This document shows, piece by piece, positions 8,880 through 17,774 of a stretch of DNA of 53,698 nt. A model generated the notes under the pieces. It saw nothing but the letters and a program-made list of their open reading frames with translations. It did no database searches and was not told the DNA's origin. The position numbers and the translations under genes were made by a program. Source of the stretch: Desulfobacteraceae bacterium UBA2771 (lineage in GTDB: Bacteria; Desulfobacterota; Desulfobacteria; Desulfobacterales; Desulfosarcinaceae); contig DEIP01000141.1 in the NCBI GenBank assembly GCA_002352605.1, positions 1 to 53,698 on the forward strand, written 5' to 3'. The first letter of the stretch is position 1; each line of letters starts with the position of its first letter.

Positions 8880-11537
8880 TCATGGCATGGCCTGGATGGG
8901 ATCCACGAACGAAAGGTGGGTTCGCCCCTGCCTGATTCGATGCTTTCGAACTTGTAGAAATTCGTCGTTGATCCGTACCGGTCGCCGGGCCCATCCCAAC
9001 GGATGCAGATAGTCGCCCCTACCGGCGGATCGAAGTCGGCGGGCGATGGCGCCCAGGCCAAAGGCCGCAATATCGGCACCCGATGACAGGGCCAAAGAGA
9101 GTGTGTATGAATAGGTTTCCGGCCAGATGGACGGCAGCCAAACCATGTCGGGCGCCAGCAGTTGGAGTGTTTCAACCGCTTCGCCGTCACAATATCTACC
9201 GGTGACGGTCACGCCGAGGCGGGTAATGGCACGATCGTTTTTGGTGTAGCCCATGACGATAAACTCGATAGGCAGCCGGCGCTTTTGTACGTCCCGGGCG
9301 CAGGCCTTGAGCACATGAAAGCCCTTGATCGGAACAATGGCGCCGACCACGACAATGCGTAGCGGTTCCCCCGGCCGCATCAGGTAAGGCGCCTGTTTGC
9401 GGCCGGGAAAGCCAAGGGATTCCGGCGGCCGCACGGCCACCCGACAGTCGGGAAACCAGCGCCCTATCCGGGTTTTCACATCCCTGTCCGGGACACTCAC
9501 CTTGGCTGCCGCCGTAAATAGATCGGCGTACCGCCGGCGCCATGATCGAATATCCGTATCTGAACCGGCGGTGGCACCGGGACGCTTTTTTTTCAGGCAG
9601 GCATTACATGATTTCTCGTCCGGCGCTCCGCAGTAAACACCGGATGAATCGACCATATTGATACGCGGGCAAACGGCTTGGTAATCGTGCACAAACACCT
9701 CCAAGCGCACCCCTGCCTGTTTGGCGCAGGTTGCAATCACCCGAGGGGCGGCATCGTCAAAATCAACCAGCTGATGAACATGTACCCGGTTGATCCGGTA
9801 TTTCTTCAAGATTTTTAATAAACTGCCGGGAGAGCGAAAATCCACCGGATCGAGATTGGGCAGGTGGGATGCCTGTAGGGATGACAACCGCGCACAGTGC
9901 CTGTTCCCTGATGGGGTTAAAAAGTACAGAATGGCACCCTTGCGGTGAAGTCGGCGCCCATGCTCGGTGATGCTGCGTTCGGTGCCCCCCCCGCGATTGT
10001 GGGTGACCACCAGCACATTGAGATTTGACACCTGCCGAGAGAAACGGGCCTCGTCCATGCGTCGACGAGCGGCACGAAGCGGATCGGCGGTCACAAAGGC
10101 GGCCACGTCGGCACTGTAATTGGGATAGCGCTTTTTGACCACCTTGAGTGCTTTGCGGATACGCTTCCCCTTGACTCCCTTGAATGATCGGGCCCCCCAG
10201 TGCCAAACGAAAATATTGGGGGCGATGACATGTTTCCAGTTGTTGCGGATGGCGCGCTGGCAAAAGTCATTTTCCTCGCCATAGCCCAGATTGAAGGCGG
10301 ATTCATCAAACCAACCGATGTCGTTTAAGCATTCCCGCTTGATATACATACAAAAACCCACTGCGGTCGGTGATTCTACGGCCTGGCCGTCATTGACCTT
10401 TCGGGCAATATCATCGAGTTGGACGTGGGAGATCTCCAGGGGACAAGGATTGTCACGATCGAAAACCGGATAACTGCAGATGGTGGCATTATTCGACAAA
10501 GGGGTCACCGTGGCGATGCGGGAATCACTGCCGGCGGTCGCCCGAAGACGATCCAGCCAGTTGTTGCAGGGCTGTGTATCGGCATTCAGCAGCACCACAT
10601 CCCGTTCAAGGCGGCGTCCCATCCCCAGGTTGACCGATCGGACATACCCCATATTGGTTGCATTGTTGATAAAGGTAAAATGATGCCTGTCGGCCAGTTC
10701 GGCCAATTCGTCTGCGAGTCCTGCGACGGGGCTGGCATCGTTGATCACCACAAGCTCAAAAGGGGTTTGTTGGGCATAGCGCAAGACATTGAAGATGCAG
10801 CGCAGGGTCTCGGCTTTGCCTTTGTATACGGGAACAATGACGTCCACCACGGGAGTACGCTCTTTTTTCGGTGCGGACAGCACCTGCCATTGAAATGGCG
10901 CGGGTGCAAGGACGCTTGGGCATCGCATGGATCTGGGAACCCGATGGAAGTCGGCCGATTCTCCTGGTATTTGAACACCGTTGATGTAGTGCAACAGAGG
11001 ATTGATGCCGGCCTCGGCAATGTCCGGACGGGACAGCAAATAACGGGCGCAATCAAAGGTTTCACAGGGTGATCGGCCTTCCTGGCCGCCATAGTTCACA
11101 AAATGGAAAAGGGGATCCACCCCGTTGAATTTGACGTCCCGATTGGTGGACAGATAATAGGCGGTGTCGAACCAGGGACTGGTGGGAACCCCTTTGAATC
11201 GGCCGATCAAGGCATAATGTAGAAGGGTATTTATATTTCCGGGGCGGCGCCGTCCGGCATTTACCCGATAGTGGGCCGGGTCGAACAGGGGCATGGGCAG
11301 GCGATTCTCTTGATCACCATAGGCCACATAGTGCCGGATCGGGTCATACCCGTCAGCCACGACATCGGGATTGTTGTGACAATAAAAGGCATCGTTAAAC
11401 AAACCGGTCCGACGCACCAGATGCACGGTAAGCCGCTGAAAAACCTTTTTCATCCCCAACACGCCGGCGACCCGTTCGAGCCCGCATAAAAGGACAACAA
11501 AACACCTATTGAGATTTTTTTCGATGGTGCGGTTCAT
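8880..11537 (-). CDS. three-module glycosyltransferase (repeat region + GT2 + GT4), copy A
   Basis: The protein has 885 residues in three parts. Residues about 45-190 hold four degenerate repeats of a YLxxNPDVxxxGxDPLxHYxxYGxxEGR type, often found attached to glycosyltransferases. Residues about 231-465 are a GT2 domain (VDVIVPVYKGK, then VLLNADTQ as the DxD-like site at 316-322). Residues about 505-885 are a GT4-like GT-B domain (VLVVTHNRGGGTERS, later VVVGAIVPIKGFHVLKA), with a cysteine pair in SCNACLKKK. Such enzymes can add two sugars in turn. It lies between kpsD and a second glycosyltransferase in the capsule locus, so it probably builds the polysaccharide. A second copy at 24294-26954 is nearly identical in the C-terminal third. 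The ATG at 11537 has only a weak ribosome binding site. Confidence 0.88.
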   Translation of the reverse strand: MNRTIEKNLNRCFVVLLCGLERVAGVLGMKKVFQRLTVHLVRRTGLFNDAFYCHNNPDVVADGYDPIRHYVAYGDQENRLPMPLFDPAHYRVNAGRRRPGNINTLLHYALIGRFKGVPTSPWFDTAYYLSTNRDVKFNGVDPLFHFVNYGGQEGRSPCETFDCARYLLSRPDIAEAGINPLLHYINGVQIPGESADFHRVPRSMRCPSVLAPAPFQWQVLSAPKKERTPVVDVIVPVYKGKAETLRCIFNVLRYAQQTPFELVVINDASPVAGLADELAELADRHHFTFINNATNMGYVRSVNLGMGRRLERDVVLLNADTQPCNNWLDRLRATAGSDSRIATVTPLSNNATICSYPVFDRDNPCPLEISHVQLDDIARKVNDGQAVESPTAVGFCMYIKRECLNDIGWFDESAFNLGYGEENDFCQRAIRNNWKHVIAPNIFVWHWGARSFKGVKGKRIRKALKVVKKRYPNYSADVAAFVTADPLRAARRRMDEARFSRQVSNLNVLVVTHNRGGGTERSITEHGRRLHRKGAILYFLTPSGNRHCARLSSLQASHLPNLDPVDFRSPGSLLKILKKYRINRVHVHQLVDFDDAAPRVIATCAKQAGVRLEVFVHDYQAVCPRINMVDSSGVYCGAPDEKSCNACLKKKRPGATAGSDTDIRSWRRRYADLFTAAAKVSVPDRDVKTRIGRWFPDCRVAVRPPESLGFPGRKQAPYLMRPGEPLRIVVVGAIVPIKGFHVLKACARDVQKRRLPIEFIVMGYTKNDRAITRLGVTVTGRYCDGEAVETLQLLAPDMVWLPSIWPETYSYTLSLALSSGADIAAFGLGAIARRLRSAGRGDYLHPLGWARRPVRINDEFLQVRKHRIRQGRTHLSFVDPIQAMP
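8889..9818. repeat. near-identical direct repeat, copy 1 (3' part of glycosyltransferase A)
   Basis: This block aligns without indels to 24303-25232 at a constant offset of 15414 and is visibly almost identical, with only scattered substitutions. Outside it the two genes differ much more. The similarity stops close to the stop codon. Confidence 0.85.
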
Positions 11538-11617
11538 AAGAAGGTCTCAGTCAACCCTGTGCTCCCGGTGTCCTCGTGGTGAATAAATTACAGCACGATA
11601 TTTATGAATATGCGCAA

Positions 11618-13294
11618 TTAGATTGCCAAAAACACACCAAATCCAACGGCGATCTGGTAAAGAATCTGGGTAATATCTTTGGTTATTTGAATGGTTTTTC
11701 CTTCCAGTTTGGGAAAGACCAGGATGGCATCGCCCTTCTCGACCGCCTCTTTATTCCCGTCGCACTTGACCACGCTGCCGTTTTTCCGAATCAGGAGGAC
11801 CCGTTTCTTATCGGCCCGCTCGCCAAAATCTCCAGCCAGGGCAATATAATCGATCACCCGCTTCCCCTGAATATGGGTATGGGCACCCGGAAAGGAGACT
11901 TCCCCCGAGACTTCCACGATATTACTCTTGCGGGGAATGTAGATCTGATCACCGTCTTCTAAATAAATATCCTCAAAACCTTGCCGATCGTGAATCACGA
12001 CCCGTCCCTTGGGTTCCAATTTTTTAGCGCGGTCGATGAACCGCATGGTGGATTGTGCTTCCTGGCTGCGCATCAGTGCGTCGTCCTTGCTCACGGCCGA
12101 GCTGGTCAGAACCAACTTTTCAAGTTCCTGCAGCTTGGCCATCAGTAGCTGTTTCTGCTTTTCCGCCACACTTTGCCGGAACAGCTGCATGGATTCCACG
12201 TCCGACAGATCGGTGACCATGATTTTATGCATCAGTTCAGCCAGGGTGTAGTTTTTCGGGACGACAAAGGTGTGCGGGCCATCATGTTCGCCGGTAATGG
12301 TAATGGTGTTGGAGATGTCATTGTGATCGGAATAGACCCTGATGGCATCCCCGGACCGGACCGTAATCTGTTCGCTTTCGGACAGGGAAAAAGATTGCAG
12401 GTCTCTTTTATTGTTCGCGGTCCAGCGGGTCAGGGTCAAATTGTTGGCCGTGGCGTTGGGCAGGGCCAGGTCCAGAAGCGCCTTCAGGGCCACCCGGGGG
12501 GTGGTGAATTCAAACATGAAGGGACGCTTCACGTCGCCGGAGGCGGTGATGCGGTATTGGATGTCGCCAATGACAATGGAATCACCATCATTGAACTGAA
12601 ACAGTTCCAGCTTGCCTTGGGTGAGAAATCCATAGAGATCGATCCTGCGAATCACCCGGTTGTCACGCACAATGGAAATCTTGCGAAAACTGCCATATCT
12701 CAGATTGATGCCCTTGGCCTTATCGATGAATTGCAGCACGGAATCCGATGCCATGCCTTGGTACAACCCCGGCTTGTGGACATTGCCGGTGACGAATACC
12801 CACACCGGTTGATAACTGGCCACATTGGCGTAAACATCAATCTTCTGCTTGTACGAGCGGGACACCTTGGCCGTAATCACCCGCACCAGATCCTTGTTGG
12901 CCACACCGGCAACGGCTACCGTTCCCAGTTTGGGAATGAAGATATTGCCCTGGGCATCCACCGGCACATTCAGCTCCAGTTCAAAGGAGCCCCATATTTT
13001 TAGATTGATGACATCACCGATGGCCACCTGGTACACCGGATTGAAATACGGCTGCATCTTTTGGCTGAAGTGGCCTTGAAAGAGGTTGCTCCCGAATACG
13101 GGCAATGACGCCGGCGGGAGTTCTGCGGGAAGGTATGGTGCGGGGGGCACTAACGTCGTCGGGGTTTGTTGGGCCAGTTCCGATTCCGGAATCACGGCTT
13201 CGCCGACCGAGATCTCGGCGCCGTAAGCCGTTGGGTTGATCAAAAGGTAAAACGCTACGGTGATGGCCAGCCATACGGGGATGGTTCGTTTCAT
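11618..13294 (-). CDS. kpsD: capsule polysaccharide export outer-membrane/periplasmic protein (KpsD/Wza family)
   Basis: The product is 558 residues, the same length as E. coli KpsD. It begins with a signal peptide (MKRTIPVWLAITVAFYLL, then an A-rich cut region near residue 25) without a lipobox. A polysaccharide export domain follows (YQVAIGDVINLKIWG, about residue 90), then SLBB-type segments such as VFVTGNVHKPGLYQGM (about residue 165) and VEVSGEVSFPGAHTH (about residue 460). A hydrophobic C-terminal segment ends the chain. It forms the periplasm and outer-membrane channel that carries capsule from the KpsMT transporter out of the cell, together with KpsE. It lies four bases after kpsE with AAGGAC eight bases before the ATG, so it is translated from the same message. 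Confidence 0.9.
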   Translation of the reverse strand: MKRTIPVWLAITVAFYLLINPTAYGAEISVGEAVIPESELAQQTPTTLVPPAPYLPAELPPASLPVFGSNLFQGHFSQKMQPYFNPVYQVAIGDVINLKIWGSFELELNVPVDAQGNIFIPKLGTVAVAGVANKDLVRVITAKVSRSYKQKIDVYANVASYQPVWVFVTGNVHKPGLYQGMASDSVLQFIDKAKGINLRYGSFRKISIVRDNRVIRRIDLYGFLTQGKLELFQFNDGDSIVIGDIQYRITASGDVKRPFMFEFTTPRVALKALLDLALPNATANNLTLTRWTANNKRDLQSFSLSESEQITVRSGDAIRVYSDHNDISNTITITGEHDGPHTFVVPKNYTLAELMHKIMVTDLSDVESMQLFRQSVAEKQKQLLMAKLQELEKLVLTSSAVSKDDALMRSQEAQSTMRFIDRAKKLEPKGRVVIHDRQGFEDIYLEDGDQIYIPRKSNIVEVSGEVSFPGAHTHIQGKRVIDYIALAGDFGERADKKRVLLIRKNGSVVKCDGNKEAVEKGDAILVFPKLEGKTIQITKDITQILYQIAVGFGVFLAI

Positions 13295-13298
13295 GAAA

Positions 13299-14438
13299 TC
13301 AGTCCTTATGATCGTTGATAACGGTCCATATCAGCATCATTACTTTATAGCCGAGGAGAATCAGGATCGCCGCCGTCAGCGTCATGCGGAGGCGTCTGGG
13401 GTAGACATGGCCGTCGGGTAGGGTAGGAACCGCAATGACCTCGAACACCTTGGACTCCTGAAGGGCTTCCATTTTGTTCAAATCGTGTTGAACCAGGGTG
13501 TTTTTATAGACTTCGCCGGCAAATTCCACATCGGCACTCAGGCGCTGGTATTCAAAGAGCAAATCGTTTAAATGCTGTTTTTCGGGTCCGGAAAGCCTGT
13601 TTTTCATCTTTTCCAGTGCGGATTCCTGCTCCTCGATCTCGTTTTTCAGCTTGGTCACCTCCATGGTGTTGGCTGACATGTAGCGCAGCAACTGATGATA
13701 TTGCGCCGTCTTATTGATGATCTCCATTTCAATTTGGGCAATGATATTATGGTAGGCCGCCAGCGAGGCGGAGGGGTCCACCAGGCGATGCTTGTTTTGA
13801 AATTTTTCCAACGATTGAACGGCCAGTTCCCGTTTGGCTTTGTTTTCCGCCAATTGTTCGGAAAGAAAAGAAATTTTCTTTTCCGCGGTGTTGTGGTTGA
13901 GTTGGTTCAAAAACGCTTCGCCGGCCGTAAGCAAGTAGCGCAGTATGGACTGGGCCAGCTCCGGGTCCGAGCTGTCGAAGGCGATGGTGGTGACCCCGCT
14001 CAGCTCATCGGGAACGATCGTCAGGTTCTTGCGATAGAGCCTGAGATAGTCCTCGTCCGTGGGTTTCCAGATCAGCCGATTCAGAATGTCGGTCTGGCTG
14101 GAACAGTAGCGGTCTTTCAGTTTAAACCAGCGGTCGACGCGGTTGAAAAGGTCCATGGATTGCAGAAAGTTGACCACGATCACCCCATCCAGCTGGGTGC
14201 TGGAGGCCCCGCCGCCGAAAATCCCCAGATCCACGCCCAAGGTTTGCTTGGTGGTCAGGTCACGGATCACGTAGATCGATTCGGAGCGGTATTTTTCGAC
14301 GGCGAAAAAAGAGAGATAGACCAGAAACAGGGCGAATGGGATCACCAGAAACATCACCTGTTTACCATATCCCTTGAGATGGGATGCCATGAATTTATGG
14401 ATCGATAGACGCTTGCCGTTCATAGTGATTGATAGCAC
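13299..14438 (-). CDS. kpsE: capsule export inner-membrane protein (KpsE/Wzz-like)
   Basis: The 379-residue protein has the polysaccharide co-polymerase layout: a cytoplasmic N-terminus, a first membrane span (FLVIPFALFLVYLSFF, about residues 30-45), a long periplasmic region with coiled coil (about residues 190-320), and a second span (LTAAILILLGYKVMMLIW) near the C-terminus. This matches KpsE, which bridges the KpsMT transporter and KpsD. Two starts are possible. GTG at 14438 has a GAGG at good distance. ATG at 14423 makes a four-base ATGA overlap with the kpsT stop. The GTG is listed. The gene is coupled to kpsT upstream and kpsD downstream. Confidence 0.9.
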   Translation of the reverse strand: MLSITMNGKRLSIHKFMASHLKGYGKQVMFLVIPFALFLVYLSFFAVEKYRSESIYVIRDLTTKQTLGVDLGIFGGGASSTQLDGVIVVNFLQSMDLFNRVDRWFKLKDRYCSSQTDILNRLIWKPTDEDYLRLYRKNLTIVPDELSGVTTIAFDSSDPELAQSILRYLLTAGEAFLNQLNHNTAEKKISFLSEQLAENKAKRELAVQSLEKFQNKHRLVDPSASLAAYHNIIAQIEMEIINKTAQYHQLLRYMSANTMEVTKLKNEIEEQESALEKMKNRLSGPEKQHLNDLLFEYQRLSADVEFAGEVYKNTLVQHDLNKMEALQESKVFEVIAVPTLPDGHVYPRRLRMTLTAAILILLGYKVMMLIWTVINDHKD

Positions 14439-15076
14439 CCGATCGCCTCGTTGATATCGCCAAAATAGGACATGCAGCCGTCGGCCAGGACGATGCCGCT
14501 GTCACACATCTGCTTTAACACCGGCAGGCTGTGGCTGACCAGCAGGAAATTTCGCCGGTGCAACAGATCGTCTAACGCCGCCTTGGCCTTTTTCTTAAAC
14601 TTCGGGTCACCCACACTGAGGACCTCATCGATCAGATAGTAGTCGAAATCAAAGGCCAGGCTCGTTCCGAATGACAAGCGGGCCTTCATTCCCGCCGAGT
14701 AGGTTTTTACCGGCATGTCGAAATAGGGACCCAGCTCACTGAACTCGAGGATGAAGGCCAGGGTTTCCTCGATCTCGCGTTCCGAGCGGTTGTAGACCCG
14801 GCAGATAAACTGGGCATTTTCCTTTCCGGTGAGGCTGCCCTGGAAACCGCCGGACAGGCCCAGGGGCCAGGAAAAATCGACATCGGATTCGATGCGGCCG
14901 CTGTTGGGGAAGTCGATGCCCCCCAGCATGCGCAGCAGGGTGGATTTGCCGGACCCGTTGAGGCCCAGGATGCCCAGGTTGACGCCGCCGGGAATGGTCA
15001 GGCTCACATCCTTCAAGATGTACTTGCGCTCCTCCTTGACCGCGAAATATTTGGTAACCCTATCCAGCCGGATCAT
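14420..15076 (-). CDS. kpsT: capsule ABC transporter ATP-binding protein
   Basis: At 218 residues it has the usual KpsT length. Walker A is GLNGSGKST (residues 38-46), the signature is YSAGM, and Walker B is YYLIDE. It powers export of the lipid-linked capsule through KpsM at the inner membrane. The frame stays open far upstream to 15373, but the start is placed at the ATG at 15076, which overlaps the kpsM stop in an ATGA and gives the family N-terminus MIRLDRVTKYF. The upstream extension would be the antisense-like reading of kpsM and is not real. Confidence 0.93.
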   Translation of the reverse strand: MIRLDRVTKYFAVKEERKYILKDVSLTIPGGVNLGILGLNGSGKSTLLRMLGGIDFPNSGRIESDVDFSWPLGLSGGFQGSLTGKENAQFICRVYNRSEREIEETLAFILEFSELGPYFDMPVKTYSAGMKARLSFGTSLAFDFDYYLIDEVLSVGDPKFKKKAKAALDDLLHRRNFLLVSHSLPVLKQMCDSGIVLADGCMSYFGDINEAIGCYQSL

Positions 15077-15900
15077 GATGTCATGAGGATCCTGTTTTTC
15101 AGAAGGGTGTACAGCCACAGGCCGATGAAGCAGCTGCCCAGGGTCCAGCAGAGAATGTAGAAATAGCTGGCATCCGGGCTCTGGTAGGTGGCAAAATAGT
15201 ACACCCGGATCAGCTCCAGAAAGTTCAGCACCGGATTGAACAGCAGGATCCCCTGAAACTTGACCGGCATCACGTAGACGGAGAAGAAAAGCCCCGAAGT
15301 AAAAAACAGGGGCCGCATCATGACGCCGATGACTTTTTGGAAGGTTTCCGAAAAGGCAGCGATCACGGCGCACACCAGGCCCACGCTGAAGGAGAACCAG
15401 ACCAGCAGCAAGAGGATCAGGCTCAGGCCCAAGAAATCATGGATGGCCGCATCGAAACCCAGGGCCATGCCTGCAAAGACCAGGACCACGAAGACCACCA
15501 GGTGGACGAGACACTCCACCAGACAGCGGGAAACCAGGGTGTCCAGGGGTTTGACCTGGCGATAGTTGAACAGGCCTTGGTTAGCCTTAAAGGCGGCCAT
15601 GGAGTTGTTCACGGTCGTACTAAAAAGTCCATACGGCAGAAAGCCGGTCAGCAGAAACATGGGGACATCCACCCCCGGCGTGACCCTTCCCCCCCGCATA
15701 GACAGACCGAACATGGCCCAGAAGACCAGAATGATGGAAGCGGGCTGCAAGATGGCCCAGAAATAGCCCAAGCGTTGTGACCCGAAGCGCGTTTTCATCT
15801 CCCTTAAAAACAGGGCGAAGACCACGGCACGCTGGATTTGCCAGGGCGTACGGAGACGGGTGAATCGCCCTTGGGAATTAATTGGCAAGGGCTGGGCCAT
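15073..15900 (-). CDS. kpsM: capsule ABC transporter permease
   Basis: The 275-residue membrane protein is of the ABC-2/KpsM type with about six hydrophobic spans. Its N-terminal FLREMKTRFGSQRLGYFWAI is the family signature for polysaccharide exporters. It forms the inner-membrane pore with KpsT. ATG at 15900 is preferred over an upstream TTG at 15906. The gene overlaps the end of kdsB by 23 bases, and its stop overlaps the kpsT start, so the three are translationally linked. Confidence 0.93.
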   Translation of the reverse strand: MAQPLPINSQGRFTRLRTPWQIQRAVVFALFLREMKTRFGSQRLGYFWAILQPASIILVFWAMFGLSMRGGRVTPGVDVPMFLLTGFLPYGLFSTTVNNSMAAFKANQGLFNYRQVKPLDTLVSRCLVECLVHLVVFVVLVFAGMALGFDAAIHDFLGLSLILLLLVWFSFSVGLVCAVIAAFSETFQKVIGVMMRPLFFTSGLFFSVYVMPVKFQGILLFNPVLNFLELIRVYYFATYQSPDASYFYILCWTLGSCFIGLWLYTLLKNRILMTS

Positions 15901-16633
15901 GGGCAATTTCTCTGGTCATAATTTCGACGACCCGCTTCAGGCAGGCGGGGGTGTCCACACCGGGCCCGGTGGGATAGGTCGCCACGGCCTTGATGGCAAT
16001 ACCCGCCTGGAGCAACCGCAACTGTTCCAATCGTTCCCATTGTTCCAGATCGGAGTCGGGCAACTGCTTGTATGTGGCCAAAACACCGGCGCGGTAGGCA
16101 TACACACCGATGTGTTTCCAGTAGACACTGCCCAGATTTACCTGTTCCGAGATGTAGGGTATAGGGTTGCGGCTGAAGTATAAGGCATTTCCGCTGTGTG
16201 ATTTGATGAGCTTGACGGTATTGAGGTCCAGGGCCTCCTTAACGGGGATGGGGTGACACAAGGTGGCCACATCGCATGATCCATCTCGAACGAGGGCATC
16301 GGCCAATTGATCGATGTCGTCCGGCCGGATAAGGGGCTCATCCCCCTGCACGTTAATATAAATGTCGGCAGGCACCCGCCGGGCCACTTCGACCACCCGA
16401 TCCGTCCCCGATGGGTGGTCCGGGGCGGTCATCATCACCTCGCCGCCAAAGCCGTCAACGACATCTGCGATGCGCCGGTCATCCGTGGCAACCAGTACCC
16501 GATCCGTGCAGGTCGCCAAACACGAGCGCTCGTAAACATGCTGGATCATGGGTTTTCCCAGGATATCCACAAGGGGCTTTCCGGGGAAACGGGACGATTG
16601 GTATCTCGCTGGAATAACGATAAGTATACTCAT
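15878..16633 (-). CDS. kdsB: 3-deoxy-manno-octulosonate cytidylyltransferase (CMP-Kdo synthetase)
   Basis: The 251-residue protein matches KdsB/KpsU. The nucleotide-binding start is VIPARYQSSRFPGKPL. HPSGTDRV and NVQGDEPLI are the family's Kdo and CTP site motifs. It couples Kdo to CMP, giving the donor for KpsC (and for lipid A). The frame extends upstream to 16672, but MSILIVIPARY at 16633 is the family start. It is first in the capsule run and overlaps kpsM. Whether it serves only capsule (KpsU) or also LPS depends on whether another kdsB exists. Confidence 0.94.
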   Translation of the reverse strand: MSILIVIPARYQSSRFPGKPLVDILGKPMIQHVYERSCLATCTDRVLVATDDRRIADVVDGFGGEVMMTAPDHPSGTDRVVEVARRVPADIYINVQGDEPLIRPDDIDQLADALVRDGSCDVATLCHPIPVKEALDLNTVKLIKSHSGNALYFSRNPIPYISEQVNLGSVYWKHIGVYAYRAGVLATYKQLPDSDLEQWERLEQLRLLQAGIAIKAVATYPTGPGVDTPACLKRVVEIMTREIAHGPALAN

Positions 16634-16909
16634 ATTTGTATCCAACAACCAATCAATACAGGCCTCAAGCATATGTTCCGGGGCTTCGTTCTCGGTCGTT
16701 GCGGCACACCAACACGGATCCCTTCCCCAGGCGTTGCCAAAACCATTCTCTTAATCCCTGAAGCAATTTGCTGATTTCCCGTGGCCTCAACCGAAAAGGA
16801 AGCTGCGTCTTCCGATTTGTAAATCCTTTAAGTCAAGCTCTATACCCCAATTCCAAAGGCATATCAACCCCAAGTATGTAATTTCTCATACAAAATGTTC
16901 CACAAGAAG

Positions 16910-17707
16910 CTATCCACCGATCTTCTCCAGATAAGCATTGATCGCCTCCCAGTAAACCGGCGCGGTTTCGATGGTGTTGTGGGTGGTGCCGGCCACGGTA
17001 ACGGCAGTCACCGGCCCACCCCACACCTTTGCCAGACGGTGGGCCAGGCGCACCGGCACCACCTGGTCGCCGGCAGCGGTGAGAAAAAGGGCCGGTGTGG
17101 CGATGCCCGGTGCCAGGGCGGCGGAATCGAAGCGGTGTTTGAGTAAAAGCCCCACGGGAAAGATGGGGTAGTGCACCCGCGCCACATTTACCAGCGAGTC
17201 GAAAGGGGTAACCAGAATGATACCGCCCACCCGGCGCCTGGCGGCCACATGCACGGCAACGCCCGACCCCAGGCTGCGTCCCATCAGCACCACGTGAGCC
17301 GGATCGATGCCTTCGGCGGCCAGAACCTGGTCCAACACGAAGATGGCATCGTCAAACAGGGTGCGCTCCGCGGGCCGACCGTCGCTGTCACCGTAGCCGC
17401 GGTAGTTCATGAACAGAAACGATCGGGTGTCGAACCGCCCGAGATCCGCAACGTTGAGGGATACATCCTCGGCGTTTCCACCGTAGTAAACGATAAGCGG
17501 CCGGTCCGCAGCGACCCCGTTGTTGATCAACCAGCCGCTCAAGGTGACGTCTCCGCGCTGCATACGGATCCCGTGAGTGGCATAACGGTTTCGGTTTTGC
17601 GGCGCGGTCGGCTGGGGGAAAAAGATCATTCGGTCCTGGAACAGATAGAGCAGCAGGGTGGTCCCAAGGAAAAAGACAGGCAGAAGCACGATGAATTTAA
17701 GGAGCAT
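16910..17707 (-). CDS. alpha/beta hydrolase, membrane-anchored BEM46-like
   Basis: The 265-residue protein starts with a membrane or signal segment (LLKFIVLLPVFFLGTTLLLYLF) followed by DRMIFFPQP, the usual opening of the BEM46/YqkD/Bud-site group of alpha/beta hydrolases. The nucleophile elbow is GRSLGSG and the catalytic His is probably in TTHNTIE. DQVV fits the acid position. The substrate is unknown. ATG at 17707 is chosen over TTG at 17713. The 276 bases between it and kdsB show no recognised gene apart from an open frame of about 55 codons without a start. Confidence 0.85.
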   Translation of the reverse strand: MLLKFIVLLPVFFLGTTLLLYLFQDRMIFFPQPTAPQNRNRYATHGIRMQRGDVTLSGWLINNGVAADRPLIVYYGGNAEDVSLNVADLGRFDTRSFLFMNYRGYGDSDGRPAERTLFDDAIFVLDQVLAAEGIDPAHVVLMGRSLGSGVAVHVAARRRVGGIILVTPFDSLVNVARVHYPIFPVGLLLKHRFDSAALAPGIATPALFLTAAGDQVVPVRLAHRLAKVWGGPVTAVTVAGTTHNTIETAPVYWEAINAYLEKIGG

Positions 17708-17774
17708 CTTCAATTACGTTCCCTAACTACGGATAGAACGAAAGCACCAAATTTTAAACGAGACTGAAACATTA

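Noticed and set aside
16665..16832. Minus-strand open frame of about 55 codons with protein-like composition (…FRLRPREISKLLQ…) between the hydrolase and kdsB
   Set aside because: It has no start codon or ribosome binding site and is short enough to be chance in GC-rich DNA. A decayed gene fragment cannot be excluded.
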